Source: Phytohabitans aurantiacus (GTDB lineage Bacteria; Actinomycetota; Actinomycetes; Mycobacteriales; Micromonosporaceae). Taken from it: a stretch of DNA of 64,000 bases. Position 1 is the stretch's first letter. Every line of letters begins with the position of its first letter. The notes beneath the pieces were generated by a model, which ran no database searches, had not been told where the DNA came from, and worked only from the letters and a program-made list of their open reading frames with translations. Location of the stretch: the NCBI RefSeq assembly GCF_027923225.1, contig NZ_BSDI01000063.1, positions 1 to 64,000 on the forward strand, written 5' to 3'. A program made the position numbers and the translations under genes. Below are positions 16,119 to 25,755 of the stretch, one piece after another.

Positions 16119-19082
16119 TTAATGGAGGAGGGTTTGGGCTTCGGTGGCTAGTAATGGGTAGTGGTAGGCGGTGGCTAGGCGGTTGGCTTCCGTTGCCAGT
16201 TCGCCGGCGGACGCCGCCTCGCCCAGAGCCGCGCGGGCTCGGGCCAGGCCCAGCCGAGCCTGGACCGCTGGGTAGCGCTCGCCGGTGTCTTCGGCCAGGG
16301 CTAGCGCCTGCTCGTACAGGTCGGCGGCGGTGCGGGTGTCGCCGGTGGCCAGGTGGATGGATGCCACGGTCTCCAGGGCTACGGTCTCGGCTTGGGGGAC
16401 GCCGGTCTCGCGGGCGAAGGCGAGCGCGTACCGGCCGTCGGCGAGCGCCTCGTCGTAGCGGCCGGCATCGCGGTGGACGGTGGCGAGGATGCGCCGGCTC
16501 TCGGCCTCGCCGGTGCGGTCGCTGACCTCGCGGTGGAGGTCGAGGGCGCGGACGAGGTGGTCGAGGGCGGCCTCGTTGTCGCCCAGATCGTGGTAGATCT
16601 CGCCGAGGTTGCCCAGCCCCATCGCCTCGCCGTACCGGGAGCCGATTTTCCGGTACAGCGCCAGCGCCCGCTCGTGGCAGTCGTGCGCCTCGGACAGCCG
16701 GCCCAGCTCGCGCAGGGCGAGCCCGAGGTTGCCGAGGCTGCCGGCGAGCAGTGGGATCTGGCCCATCTTCTCGAAGTGTTCGGAGGCGTCGCGCAGGTAC
16801 CGTTCGGCCTGGTCGGTGCGGCCGAGCTGGCGGTACGCGTTGCCGAGCAGGCCGAGCGCCGCGCCCTCACCGTCGCTCCACGCTATCCGGCGGGCTAGGT
16901 CGAGCAGTTCCTCGAAGTGGGTGCGGGCCAGCTCGCCGGCGCCATCGCGCATGTAGACGGCGCCCAGGTTCAAGTGCATCGCGGCCTGGCCGCGCAGGTC
17001 GCCCTCGGCGATGGCCGCGCGCAGGCCGGCTTCCCCTGTGGACAGCCAGTCGGCCCGGCGGCCGCTCACGCTGTAGTAGCCGCGCAGCATGTCAGCGAGC
17101 AGCCACGATGCCGGCCGGTGCGCGCCCCCGGCGGCACTCCGGGCAACGAGAACGAGATTGTCGGCCTCGTCGTCCAGCCAGCCGGCCGCGGCGGACACAT
17201 CGTCGAAAGTGGACTCCGGCGGGGTGGGCGGATGCAGGCGGATCCTATATGGATACATCGCTTGCGCCGCCGCGTCGGTCGTGTGCACGTACCAGTCGAT
17301 GAGGCGGCGCACCGCCGCTGCCCGCTCCGGCTCGCCGTACCGCTCCTCGGCGCGGCTCACGGCGTACCGGCGCAGCAGGTCGTGGCAGGCGAACCGGCCG
17401 GGCCCGACCTCGTCGAGCAGGTGTGCGGCGGCGAGCGTGCGCAGCAGGCGGCCACCCTCCGCGGGTGTCAGGCCGGTGAGCGCGCCGGCCGTGGCCGCGG
17501 TGAAGTCGGCGGTGGGCGCGAGCCCCAGCAACGCGAACAGGCGCGCGGCGGCCGGCGCGAGCGTCGCCTCGGACAGCTCGAACGCCGACCAGACCGCGCT
17601 GTCACCGTTCAGCTCCAGCGCCGCCAGGCCGTCCGGGCCGCGGAGCGCGGCGGCGAGGTCGGCGATGCCGCGCCGCGGTTCGTCGGCGAGCTTGGCGGCC
17701 ACGATGCGCAGCGCCAGCGGCAGGTGCGCGCACGCCTGCGCCAGCGCCGCCGCGGCGGGCGGGTCGGCGTCGACCCGCGCCGCGCCCAGGGTGTGGACGA
17801 GCAGCGCCCGCGCCTCGGCCGGCGGCATGGTGTCGAGGGCCAGCCGGTCGGCGCCGTCGCGGGCGACCAGGCCGGAGAGGTGGTTGCGGCTGGTGACGAG
17901 TACGAAACAGCCGGCGCTGCCGGGGATCAGCGGGCGTACCTGGTTGGCACCGGCCACATTGTCCAGTACGACGAGGACGCGCTTGCCGGCGAGCAGGCTG
18001 CGGAAGAGTCCGGCCGCCTCGTCCACATCGGACGGTATCCGCTCGGGTGGGACGCCCAGCGCTCTGAGGAACACGGCGAGCGCCTCGGCCGGCGGCACCG
18101 GGGGAGTGGTGGCGAACCCGCGCATGTTCACGTAGAGCTGCCCGTCCGGGAAGTGCCGCCGAGCGGTGTGTCCCCAATGGACAGCCAGCGCGGTCTTGCC
18201 GACCCCGGCGGTGCCGACGATCGCGCACACGCCGACCGTGGACGCGGTGGCGCCGCGGGCCGCGTCGAGCCGGTCCAGGTACGTGCCGCGGCCGGTGAAG
18301 GCGGGACTGCCGGCGGGCAGCTGTGCGGGGGCGACCGCCGGTGCCGGGTCGCGCTCGGGTCGCAGTACACGCTGATGCGCCGCGCGGAGCTCGGCGCCCG
18401 GCTCCACGCCGAGGTCCGCGACAAGTCTCTTGCGGGCCCGGTCGTAGGTCGACAGCGCGTCCGCCTGCTGGCCGCTGGCGGCCAGCGCCAGCATCAGCTG
18501 CGCCCACAGGCGTTCGCGCAGCGGATGGCGCGCGGTCAGGGCACGCAGCTCGGGTACCACCTCCGCGTGCCGGCCGAGCGACAGCTCGGCGTCGACGCGG
18601 CGCTCGATGGCGTTCAGGTGTCGTTCGTCCAGTAGCTGGGCGACCTCGCTGGTCGACTCGATGTCCGGAAGCGCGGGCCCGCGCCACAGCGCCAGCGCCC
18701 GGCCCAGGTGCGCGACCTCGGCGGCGGTGTCGCGTGTGGACGCCGCCTCGTCGGCCGCGGCTATCGCGGCGTCGAACTCGGCCAGGTCGAGCTCGTCGCC
18801 GGGCGCCAGCGCGATGAGGTATCCGGGTGGGCGGTGGACGACCCGTTCGGGGCCGTGCCCGTCGAGCGCGCGCCGCAGCCGCGAGATGTGCACCTGGAGC
18901 GCGGCGCGCGCGTTGGCGGGCGGGTCGTCGCCCCAGACGTGGCGGACGAGGGTGTCGGCGGAGACGACCTGCCCCGGCTGGAGCAGCAGAGCGGCCAGCA
19001 GCGCCCGCTGCCGGCCGGATGCCACCGGAACGCTCGTGCCCGCCGCCTCGACGAGCAGCGGGCCGAGCAGTCCGAATCTCAC
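16119..19082 (-). CDS. AfsR/SARP-family regulator: OmpR-like HTH, BTAD, NB-ARC ATPase, TPRs
   Basis: 987 aa, GTG start. Residues 1-93 are an OmpR-like winged helix (SARP). Residues about 95-240 are the bacterial transcriptional activation domain. Residues about 260-520 are an NB-ARC/STAND ATPase (Walker A VGTAGVGKTAL near 289-299; Walker B RVLVVLDNV). From about 690 a series of TPRs follows (LGNLGLALRELGRLSEAHDC and similar). The order is that of AfsR, the global activator controlled by Ser/Thr kinases in streptomycetes. A Hanks-type kinase is encoded 2 kb away and a link is possible but unproven. Likely a cytoplasmic activator of secondary metabolism or development. Confidence 0.92.
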   Translation of the reverse strand: MRFGLLGPLLVEAAGTSVPVASGRQRALLAALLLQPGQVVSADTLVRHVWGDDPPANARAALQVHISRLRRALDGHGPERVVHRPPGYLIALAPGDELDLAEFDAAIAAADEAASTRDTAAEVAHLGRALALWRGPALPDIESTSEVAQLLDERHLNAIERRVDAELSLGRHAEVVPELRALTARHPLRERLWAQLMLALAASGQQADALSTYDRARKRLVADLGVEPGAELRAAHQRVLRPERDPAPAVAPAQLPAGSPAFTGRGTYLDRLDAARGATASTVGVCAIVGTAGVGKTALAVHWGHTARRHFPDGQLYVNMRGFATTPPVPPAEALAVFLRALGVPPERIPSDVDEAAGLFRSLLAGKRVLVVLDNVAGANQVRPLIPGSAGCFVLVTSRNHLSGLVARDGADRLALDTMPPAEARALLVHTLGAARVDADPPAAAALAQACAHLPLALRIVAAKLADEPRRGIADLAAALRGPDGLAALELNGDSAVWSAFELSEATLAPAAARLFALLGLAPTADFTAATAGALTGLTPAEGGRLLRTLAAAHLLDEVGPGRFACHDLLRRYAVSRAEERYGEPERAAAVRRLIDWYVHTTDAAAQAMYPYRIRLHPPTPPESTFDDVSAAAGWLDDEADNLVLVARSAAGGAHRPASWLLADMLRGYYSVSGRRADWLSTGEAGLRAAIAEGDLRGQAAMHLNLGAVYMRDGAGELARTHFEELLDLARRIAWSDGEGAALGLLGNAYRQLGRTDQAERYLRDASEHFEKMGQIPLLAGSLGNLGLALRELGRLSEAHDCHERALALYRKIGSRYGEAMGLGNLGEIYHDLGDNEAALDHLVRALDLHREVSDRTGEAESRRILATVHRDAGRYDEALADGRYALAFARETGVPQAETVALETVASIHLATGDTRTAADLYEQALALAEDTGERYPAVQARLGLARARAALGEAASAGELATEANRLATAYHYPLLATEAQTLLH

Positions 19083-19107
19083 CGCGCCATCCTCACATGG
19101 CGATGCG

Positions 19108-20955
19108 CTACGCGGGGAAGAGGCGGATCGCCACGCCGGTGCTGCTGTAGACGGGCAGGGCGCGCAGGCCGGGAACGGTGACGCGGACGGTGCCGAACGT
19201 GCCGCGGACCCGGCCGGCCCGGATCAGCTGCACGGTGCGGCCGGTCGCGGGAACGTGCTTGGGGTCCAGCCGGACCTCCAGCGTGCTCTCGCGGGCCAGG
19301 GTGAGCGCGCCGCCGACCACCAGTGCGGGCCGGCCGTCGGTGCCGGCGGTCACCGCGAGGGTGCCGGCGCCGACGTGCACGTTGCCGCGGCCCAGGGCGT
19401 CCCGGGAGCCGGCGACGAGGGTGCCGGCCGCGATGGTGGTGCCGCCGCTGTACCGGTTGTCGCCCGACAGCGTCAGCGAGCCGCTGCCGCGCTTGGTGAG
19501 CCCGCCGCAGCCGGCGATGTCGTTGCGCCACGCGTCGGCCGCGTGGAAGCCGCCGAGCGCGGCGTCGAGCGTCACGTCGACCGCGGAGTCGAAGGCGCCG
19601 TAGCCGTCCGCGGCGGCGAACAGGTTCAGGCGGCCCCACAGCTCCGGGCTGTCGAGCAGCACGTACCCGGACGGCAGCGCGGTCGTGCGCAGTACCTCGC
19701 GGCGCTGGGCCGCCGACAGGTACGGCTGGCGGGTCTCCAGGAGCACCTCGGCGCCCTTGGGGACGACCATCTCCCGGCGCCGGCCCTCGCGCGGCAGGAT
19801 GTACGTCATGCGGGGCGTGAGCGCGCGGAGGTTGGCCTCGCGGTCCGCGTACGGGTCGGTGTCCAGGCCGGACGAGTGCGCGTACGCCCACAGGTCGGTG
19901 GTGCCGGTCTGCGCGGCGAAGTACTCCAGCGCCTGCGCGCGGGCGGCCGCCTTGAGCTCGGCGTTCACCGGGTTCGACAGCGTCGCCGCGGCGAGCGCGG
20001 TGCCGAGGATGCGCCCGCCGATGACGTCCACAGGGGAGTGCATGCCGGCGACGATGCGGGTGTGCGCCTCGGTGGCCGCGTGTGCCATCAGCTCCTGGAA
20101 GCGCTCCGGCACCGCGTACGCGTAGGCCAGCCCGGCCAGGTACACGGCGTTGGTGTGGCCGCTGACGAAGCCGGCGTCGTCGACCGGGGCCTTGCTGCGC
20201 TGGCGGAGCAGTTGCGGTGCCACGATCACGTCGGTCTCGTAGACCGGGTAGCCCAGGTCGTCGAGGGCGCCGGTGTCGACGACCACGCTGTCGGGGTTCA
20301 GCCGCCAGGGCCGCGGGTACTGGTAGCCGTACTTGCTGGGGTTGCTCGACGTGTGCGGGCCGCGTACCGCGTTGACGAGCTGCGCGACGAGACCGAGGGC
20401 CGAGTCGGTGGCGCCGGAGCCGAGCGCGGAGCCGGGCGGGGCGTCCGCCGGCAGGGTGTCGCTGATCGTGGTCGGCGGGGTGCCGTCGGGGGCGCTGGTG
20501 ATGCCGGTGACCGCCTTGGCGCCGGTCCGGTACAGCTCGGCGAGCGGTCCCAGGCCGGCGATCATCGAGTAGCTCTGGTGCTGCCGGTCGACGATGAACG
20601 CCTGCTTCGCCTCGGCGTCGGTGCGCTTGGCGGTGACCAGGGCGCAGTACCCGACGTTGGCCCGCAGGAGGTCATGGTCGACCGGGACGCCGCTGTCCCA
20701 CGTACTGCCGGTCTTCCACACGCGCTGCATGCCGCTGAGGATGACGACCGCGGCGTTGTTCTCAGCCGTGGTGTTGGGCAGCTCGTTGGTGTGGTACCAG
20801 TCGACGAACGGCAGCAGCGCCGCGGACTCGGCGACGGCGGCGTTGAGCGACTCGGCCCGTGCCGCCGAGCTGACCAGCGGTCCGGCGGCGATGCCGGCCG
20901 CGACGCCGGTGGCGGCCCCGAGGGTGGTGCGCAGGAAGCGCCGACGATCGATCAT
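19108..20955 (-). CDS. Tat-exported PAP2-type phosphatase with autotransporter-type beta-strand repeat
   Basis: 615 aa from the ATG at 20955, which has GGGAG 6 nt upstream. A twin-arginine signal (IDRRRFLRTTLGAATG) ends at about ARA (residue 35). The PAP2/haloperoxidase triad motifs are YPRPWRLN, DDAGFVSGHTNAV and HTRIVAGMHSPVDVIGGR. The C-terminal 120 residues include an autotransporter-associated beta-strand repeat (LSGDNRYSGGTTIAAGTLVA) followed by a Gly/Thr/Val-rich stretch. Predicted extracellular acid phosphatase of the actinobacterial PAP2/PA-phosphatase type. The promoter lies in 20956-21147, shared with the divergent kinase. Confidence 0.87.
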   Translation of the reverse strand: MIDRRRFLRTTLGAATGVAAGIAAGPLVSSAARAESLNAAVAESAALLPFVDWYHTNELPNTTAENNAAVVILSGMQRVWKTGSTWDSGVPVDHDLLRANVGYCALVTAKRTDAEAKQAFIVDRQHQSYSMIAGLGPLAELYRTGAKAVTGITSAPDGTPPTTISDTLPADAPPGSALGSGATDSALGLVAQLVNAVRGPHTSSNPSKYGYQYPRPWRLNPDSVVVDTGALDDLGYPVYETDVIVAPQLLRQRSKAPVDDAGFVSGHTNAVYLAGLAYAYAVPERFQELMAHAATEAHTRIVAGMHSPVDVIGGRILGTALAAATLSNPVNAELKAAARAQALEYFAAQTGTTDLWAYAHSSGLDTDPYADREANLRALTPRMTYILPREGRRREMVVPKGAEVLLETRQPYLSAAQRREVLRTTALPSGYVLLDSPELWGRLNLFAAADGYGAFDSAVDVTLDAALGGFHAADAWRNDIAGCGGLTKRGSGSLTLSGDNRYSGGTTIAAGTLVAGSRDALGRGNVHVGAGTLAVTAGTDGRPALVVGGALTLARESTLEVRLDPKHVPATGRTVQLIRAGRVRGTFGTVRVTVPGLRALPVYSSTGVAIRLFPA

Positions 20956-21147
20956 GCTGTTCTCCCATCTCCGGGCACGAGACACTAGCCGAGTAGCGGT
21001 GACTTTGGAAAGACGTCCTTACAAACTCATGCCTAAAACCGGACGAACCAGGGGACTGTCGCGAGCGGTGGGTGGAATGGCACACTTTCGCGGAGTGTGA
21101 CGGGGAGGCGGCCCGGCCGGGGTCGCGCACAAGCGGGGTGACCTTTC

Positions 21148-22986
21148 ATGAAGGGCGAGGCTGGGTCGCGCACGGCGCCACTGCGCCCGAGCGATCCCGC
21201 GCGGCTGGGCCGCTACGAGCTGCTGGGGCGGCTCGGCGAGGGCGGCATGGGCACCGTGTACCTCGCGCGCGGCGCCGACGGCAAGCTCGTGGCGCTCAAG
21301 GTGGTGCGCGCCGACGTGCTCGACGACGAGTTCCGGCGGCGGTTCCGCAGCGAGGTCAACCGGGCCCGGCAGGTGCCGCCGTTCTGCACCGCCGAGGTGC
21401 TCGACGCCGACCCGGACCACGAGCGCCCCTACCTCGTCGTGGAGTACGTCGACGCGCCCAGCCTCTCCACCGTCGTCAGCGAGCGCGGCCCGCTCAGCCC
21501 GGCCAACCTGCACAGCTTCGCGATCGGGGTGGCCACCGCGCTGACCGCGATCCACGGCGCGGGCGTCATCCACCGCGACCTCAAGCCCAGCAACGTGCTG
21601 CTGGCGCCGGGCAGCCCGAAGGTCATCGACTTCGGCATCGCGCGGGCCGTCGACCCCACGAGCCGGCACACCGACACCCACCAGATGCTCGGCACCGTGG
21701 CGTACATGGCGCCGGAGCGCTTCGGCCCCGACTCCGGCACCGACGTCACGCAGGCGGCGGACGTCTTCGCCTGGGGCGCGGTCGTCGCGTACGCCGGCAC
21801 CGGCCGCACCCCGTTCGCCGCCGACTCGCCACCGGTGATCGCGGCACGCATCCTGACCCAGCCGCCCAACCTGACCGGCCTGGTGCCGCCCATCCGCGAC
21901 CTGGTCGAGCGGGCGCTCGCCAAGACGCCCACCGAGCGGCCCACCGCCCGCGAACTGCTCGACCTGCTGCTCGGCGCCACCTCCGACCGGTCGCCGGAGC
22001 TGGCGGCGGCGCTGGATCGGCAACCCGACCTGCGGGTCGCGGCCGAAGAGGCGCAGGCCGCCACCGAGCCGCACGCGTCGCGCCATCTCACGGCCGTAGC
22101 CGTGCCCGGGTACCTGGCGGATGTCGCCGCCGGCGCGACCGAGGCCGCCGGGCCCGCGACCGAGGCCGAGACGCCGGTGTCGCCGGCGCCCACCGTGCCG
22201 GCACCGCCGCCGGCGCGAAGCGGCCGGGCCGGGCGGATCGCCGTCGTCGCGGTGGCGCTCGCCGTGCTCGTGACCTCGCTGACCGTGGCCGGCATCGCCG
22301 CGGGCGTGCTCCCGCTGGAGAAGACCGGAAGCCCGCCGGCCGGCGCCACACCGTCGGCGACGGCTTCGACGCCGAGCGGCGCACCGAGTACCCCGGCCGC
22401 GCCGCCGACGATCGTCAGCCCGCCGCCCAGCAAGGTCGTCATGGCGGACCCGCTGACCAAGCCGGGCCTGTGGCCGACCCGGGAGGAGCCGGGGCAGCTC
22501 GCCACCTGCGACTACGAGGACGGCCTCGTCGTCACGCGCGGCAAGCAGGGCCCGTACCGGTGCCGCGGCCCCATGGACCCGTTCACCGACTTCATCTTCT
22601 CCGTCGACGTGCGGCTGCGCACCGAGGGCACCTGCGCGGGCATGTGGTTCCGCTTCGCGCAGAACGCCGGCTACCTCGCGCGGATCTGCCCGGAGGGCTT
22701 CTACGTGGCGACCCACGGCGTCAACGACGCGGCGGAAGTGACGGTACTGCGCACGATGCTGTTCGCCACCCCGATCCCGCTCGACACGAAGACCCGGGTC
22801 GCCATCACCGTGCGGGGCTCGTCGATCGCCCTGGACCGCGACGGCTACCGGATCGGCGAGCTGAGCGACACCACGTTCACGGAGGGTCGCGTGGTGCTGG
22901 GCATATATCCCGAAATCACCGAGCACCAGCCGCCGTTCAGTGTGGCGTTCACCAATGTGGAGGTTCGCACGATCACCGGCCGATGA
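21148..22986 (+). CDS. Hanks-type serine/threonine protein kinase with extracytoplasmic domain
   Basis: 612 aa. The kinase domain occupies residues about 22-290: G-loop LGEGGMGTVY, Lys51 in VALKVV, HRDLKPSNVLL (142-152), DFG (161-163), and an APE equivalent in MAPERF. A Pro/Ala-rich juxtamembrane stretch leads to one membrane helix near 360-385. The outside part begins with a Ser/Thr/Pro linker and ends in a 170-residue globular domain with Cys pairs (ATCDYEDG, GPYRCRG, EGTCAGMW, ARICPEGF) rather than PASTA repeats. It is a receptor kinase sensing an unknown external signal. It is divergent from the PAP2 phosphatase and near the AfsR-like gene. Confidence 0.92.
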   Translation: MKGEAGSRTAPLRPSDPARLGRYELLGRLGEGGMGTVYLARGADGKLVALKVVRADVLDDEFRRRFRSEVNRARQVPPFCTAEVLDADPDHERPYLVVEYVDAPSLSTVVSERGPLSPANLHSFAIGVATALTAIHGAGVIHRDLKPSNVLLAPGSPKVIDFGIARAVDPTSRHTDTHQMLGTVAYMAPERFGPDSGTDVTQAADVFAWGAVVAYAGTGRTPFAADSPPVIAARILTQPPNLTGLVPPIRDLVERALAKTPTERPTARELLDLLLGATSDRSPELAAALDRQPDLRVAAEEAQAATEPHASRHLTAVAVPGYLADVAAGATEAAGPATEAETPVSPAPTVPAPPPARSGRAGRIAVVAVALAVLVTSLTVAGIAAGVLPLEKTGSPPAGATPSATASTPSGAPSTPAAPPTIVSPPPSKVVMADPLTKPGLWPTREEPGQLATCDYEDGLVVTRGKQGPYRCRGPMDPFTDFIFSVDVRLRTEGTCAGMWFRFAQNAGYLARICPEGFYVATHGVNDAAEVTVLRTMLFATPIPLDTKTRVAITVRGSSIALDRDGYRIGELSDTTFTEGRVVLGIYPEITEHQPPFSVAFTNVEVRTITGR

Positions 22987-23007
22987 TCACGACCCTACGA
23001 TGGTCAG

Positions 23008-24860
23008 GTGATTCTGGGGCGCCGCGGGGAGCTCCGGGCGGTCGACGAGCTGCTCCGGGCCGCGATCGATGGGGCGGGCGGCGCGCTGGTGCTGCGCGGC
23101 GAGGCCGGCATCGGGAAATCGGCGCTGCTGGAGCACGCCGTCGCGCGCGCCGGCAGGTACGGGATGCGGGTGCTGAGCACGGCGGGCGTACAGGCGGAGG
23201 TGCACGTCCCGTTCGCGGGCCTGCACCGGCTGCTGCGCACCGCACCCGACCGCGGCGGACCGGCGGCCGCCTTGCTGCACGACCCCGACACCCTGCCGTA
23301 CCGGGCCGCGATGGCACTGCTCGACCTGCTCAGCGAGGCCGGCGGTGACACGCCGCTGCTGGTGGCCGTCGAAGACGCGCACTGGCTCGACGAGGCGAGC
23401 TGGGAGGCCGTCGCCTTCATCGCGCGCCGCCTCGAGTCCGACCGGGTCGCGATGGTGCTGACCGCGCGCGACGGTGAAGACGTCGACCGCCGGCTCGCGG
23501 GCGCCGGCCTGCCGGAGACGCGGCTGGAGCCGTTGAACCGCGCCGACTCCGGTGCCCTTCTCGCGCGGGTGGTGCCCGGGCTGCGGCCCGCGCTGCGCGA
23601 ACGGGTACTCGCCGAGGCGGCCGGCAACCCGCTGGGCCTGGTCGAGCTGGGCGAGGCGGCGGTCCGCTCCGGCGGCGCGGCGCTGCTGCCGTCCTGGCTG
23701 CCGCTGAGCACCCGCCTGGAGCGCACCTTCTCCGGCCTGGTCGCCGAGCTGCCCGAGACGACGCAGGCGCTGCTGCTGGTCGCCGCGCTCGACGACGGCG
23801 ACGACCTCGACGAGATGATCGACGCGTGCCGCCGGGTGCAGCGCGCCGAGGTCGGGCCCGACGACATCGAACCCGCCGTGACGACCCGGCTGGTGCAGGT
23901 CGACGACCGGTTCCAGGTCAGCTTCCGGCATCCGTTGCTGCGCTCCGCCCTGTACCAGCGTGCGACCCCCGCGCAGCGCCGCAGGGTGCACGCGGCCCTG
24001 GCCGGCGTGGTGGCCGGCGATCCTGAGCGACGACTCTGGCACCGGGCCGCCGCGGCGAGCGGCCCGGACGAGAAGCTGGCCCGGGAGCTGACCGAGGCGG
24101 CGCGGCGCGCGAACCGCCGGCAGGCGGCCAGCATCGCGCTGGCCGCCTTCGAACGCGCGGTGCGGCTCAGCGAAGACCCGGTGGCGCGCGCCAGCCGGCT
24201 GCTGTCCGCTGCGGACGCGGCCATGGACCAGGGTGACGTCACGACCGTGCGCCGGCTGCTCGGCGAGGTGCGGGAGCGCGAGCTCGCCCCCGCCGACCTG
24301 GCGTTCTACGGCCTGCTCAGGGAGATCTACTTCGGCACCGGCTGGAGCGGCAGCGGGCGCGTGGCCGCTTTCGCCGAGGCGGTCGAGGCGATGTGCCGCG
24401 ACGGCGCCACCGACGCCGCGCTGGATTCGTTGCTGGCCATCAGCCTGCGGGTCTACTGGTCCAATCCGGACGGTGAGATGGTCGACCGGCTGGTGCGAGC
24501 CGCCGAGGGCATCGCCGCGCATCCCGACGACCCGCGGCTCGTGGCGACCCTCGCCACGATCGCGCCCGTGGCGCGCGGCGCGTGGGCGCTGCGGCGGCTG
24601 CACGCGCTCCGGGCCGGCGGCGACCTGAGCTCGCGCGACGAAGGCAGCCTGGGTCTGGGCGCGGCCGCGCTGGGCGCCAACCCGCTCGCGATCGCCTTCC
24701 AGACCACCGCCGAGGCCGGCCTGCGCGCCCAGGGCCGGATCGGCGTGCTCAGCAAGACCCTCGTCAGCCACGCGATGAACGCCGCCTACCTCGGCGACGC
24801 GCGGGCCGCGCGGACGCTCGCCGCGGAGGCCGACCTGCTCGCCGCCGAGACCGGGGAAGG
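23008..24860 (+). pseudogene. LuxR/LAL-type AAA regulator, truncated at the 3' end
   Basis: The frame opens with MILGRRGELRAVDELLRAAI. It has Walker A (LRGEAGIGKSALLEH), Walker B (LLVAVEDAHWLDEAS) and a TPR-like alpha-helical middle, as in large ATP-binding LuxR regulators of about 900 residues. Around residue 617 (about 24855-24865) the homology stops. The frame continues to 25221, but that tail is the out-of-frame reading of an alpha/beta-hydrolase remnant. The C-terminal LuxR HTH is absent. If expressed, the 737-aa product would lack a DNA-binding domain. The end coordinate given is the apparent breakpoint, not a stop codon. Confidence 0.75.
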
Positions 24861-24865
24861 GGGCC

Positions 24866-25288
24866 GGCGGCGACACCGTCGGTGGCCTGCAGTACCAGTT
24901 CCCGGGTACCAAGCTGGGGCTGGACGCGCTCGACCTGCGGCCGATCACGCTCCCCGACGGCAACCCGAGCTACGACGCGTACGTCAAGAAGGCGGTCTTC
25001 CGCGAGGTCTTCGCCGGCGACCTGCCGGCGGCGACGGCGGCGGTCATGGCGGCCACCCAGCGCCCGGCCGACGCGAACGCGCTGCAGCAGGCGTCCGGCC
25101 CGCCCGCGTGGCGGGGCATCCCGTCGTGGTACCTGGTGGCCCGCGACGACCAGCTGATCCCGGCGGCCGCGCAGCGCTTCATGGCCCAGCGGGCCGGCGC
25201 GCGGGTCACCGAGGTCCGTAGCTCGCACGTCGCGATGATCTCCAAGCCCGACCAGGCGACAGCGGTCATCCTCTCCGCGGCCCGCTAG
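24866..25288 (+). pseudogene. Alpha/beta-hydrolase C-terminal remnant
   Basis: In the frame one base ahead of the truncated regulator, 24866-25288 encodes about 140 residues with alpha/beta-hydrolase C-terminal features: DTVGGLQYQFPGTKLGLD, DAYVKKAVFREVFAGDLPA, the cap-to-core return IPSWYLVARDDQLIP (with the acid Asp) and the catalytic-His region SSHVAMISKPDQ. The N-terminal half with the nucleophile elbow is missing. The fragment abuts the broken LuxR-type gene. It may initiate at the ATG at 25046 but cannot be an active hydrolase. Confidence 0.78.
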
Positions 25289-25291
25289 CCT

Positions 25292-25326
25292 CCGGGGTCC
25301 TGCCGAGCTACTCGGCGGGACCCCGG
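25292..25326. terminator. Bidirectional terminator-like hairpin
   Basis: CCGGGGTCCTGCCGA (25292-25306) pairs with TCGGCGGGACCCCGG (25312-25326): a 15-bp stem with one G-T pair and a 5-nt loop. It lies between the hydrolase remnant stop and the convergent SnoaL-like gene, reaching into the latter's 3' end. There is no T-run, as is common in actinobacteria. Confidence 0.65.
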
Positions 25327-25685
25327 CCCGGTGTGACGAACTCGGGCTGGTCGAGGACGCGGAGCCAGCTGCCGTCGGGCTGGCGGCGGACGACCTGGGC
25401 GCGGGCGCCGGCGCCGTCGCGCGGTGGCGTGGAGGTCAGCGCGATGTCGCCGTTGACCAGCGTCGGCAGGGGCTGCTCGGGCTCGAAGTGCGGCCGGTTC
25501 GCGAGCACCTTCTCCCACAGCGCGCGGATCGCCTCGCGGCCGACCGTCTGGCCGCCGGGCGGGTACGCCAGCACCGCGCCCTCCTCGTACAGGGCGGCGA
25601 CACCGGCCGCGTCGCCGGCGTTGGACCGCTCGACGAACAGCCGGGTGATGTCCTCGGGGCGCAGAGCCTTCTCATAATCCGTCAT
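25308..25685 (-). CDS. SnoaL/NTF2-like protein
   Basis: 125 aa, a single NTF2-like cone: helix DITRLFVERSNAGDAAGVAA, the typical YEEGAVLAYPPGGQTVGREAIRALW, then beta strands ending GSWLRVLDQPEFV. Such proteins are DUF4440/SnoaL-like, often isomerases, cyclases or ligand-binding modules; the role is not assignable here. It is divergent from a LysR regulator with a 70-bp gap holding a 20-bp palindrome, so that regulator probably controls it. Confidence 0.82.
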   Translation of the reverse strand: MTDYEKALRPEDITRLFVERSNAGDAAGVAALYEEGAVLAYPPGGQTVGREAIRALWEKVLANRPHFEPEQPLPTLVNGDIALTSTPPRDGAGARAQVVRRQPDGSWLRVLDQPEFVTPGRGPAE

Positions 25686-25724
25686 GCCTCCAGCCTCGCT
25701 CGCACACTCTCATGAGTCCAACAG

Positions 25725-25744
25725 CTAGTTCGGATGCGAACTAG
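25725..25744. promoter_or_regulatory. 20-bp palindrome, candidate LysR operator
   Basis: CTAGTTCG (25725-25732) and CGAACTAG (25737-25744) are perfect inverted repeats around GATG, 11 bp upstream of the LysR start and in the shared control region with the SnoaL-like gene. It fits a LysR-type recognition site with dyad symmetry. Confidence 0.6.
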
Positions 25745-25755
25745 AATCACCAGTT

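Noticed and set aside
24840..24870. Simple one-base sequencing frameshift in the LuxR/LAL-type gene
   Set aside because: The downstream frame does not continue the regulator; it encodes the end of a different protein family, so a single indel cannot restore an intact gene.
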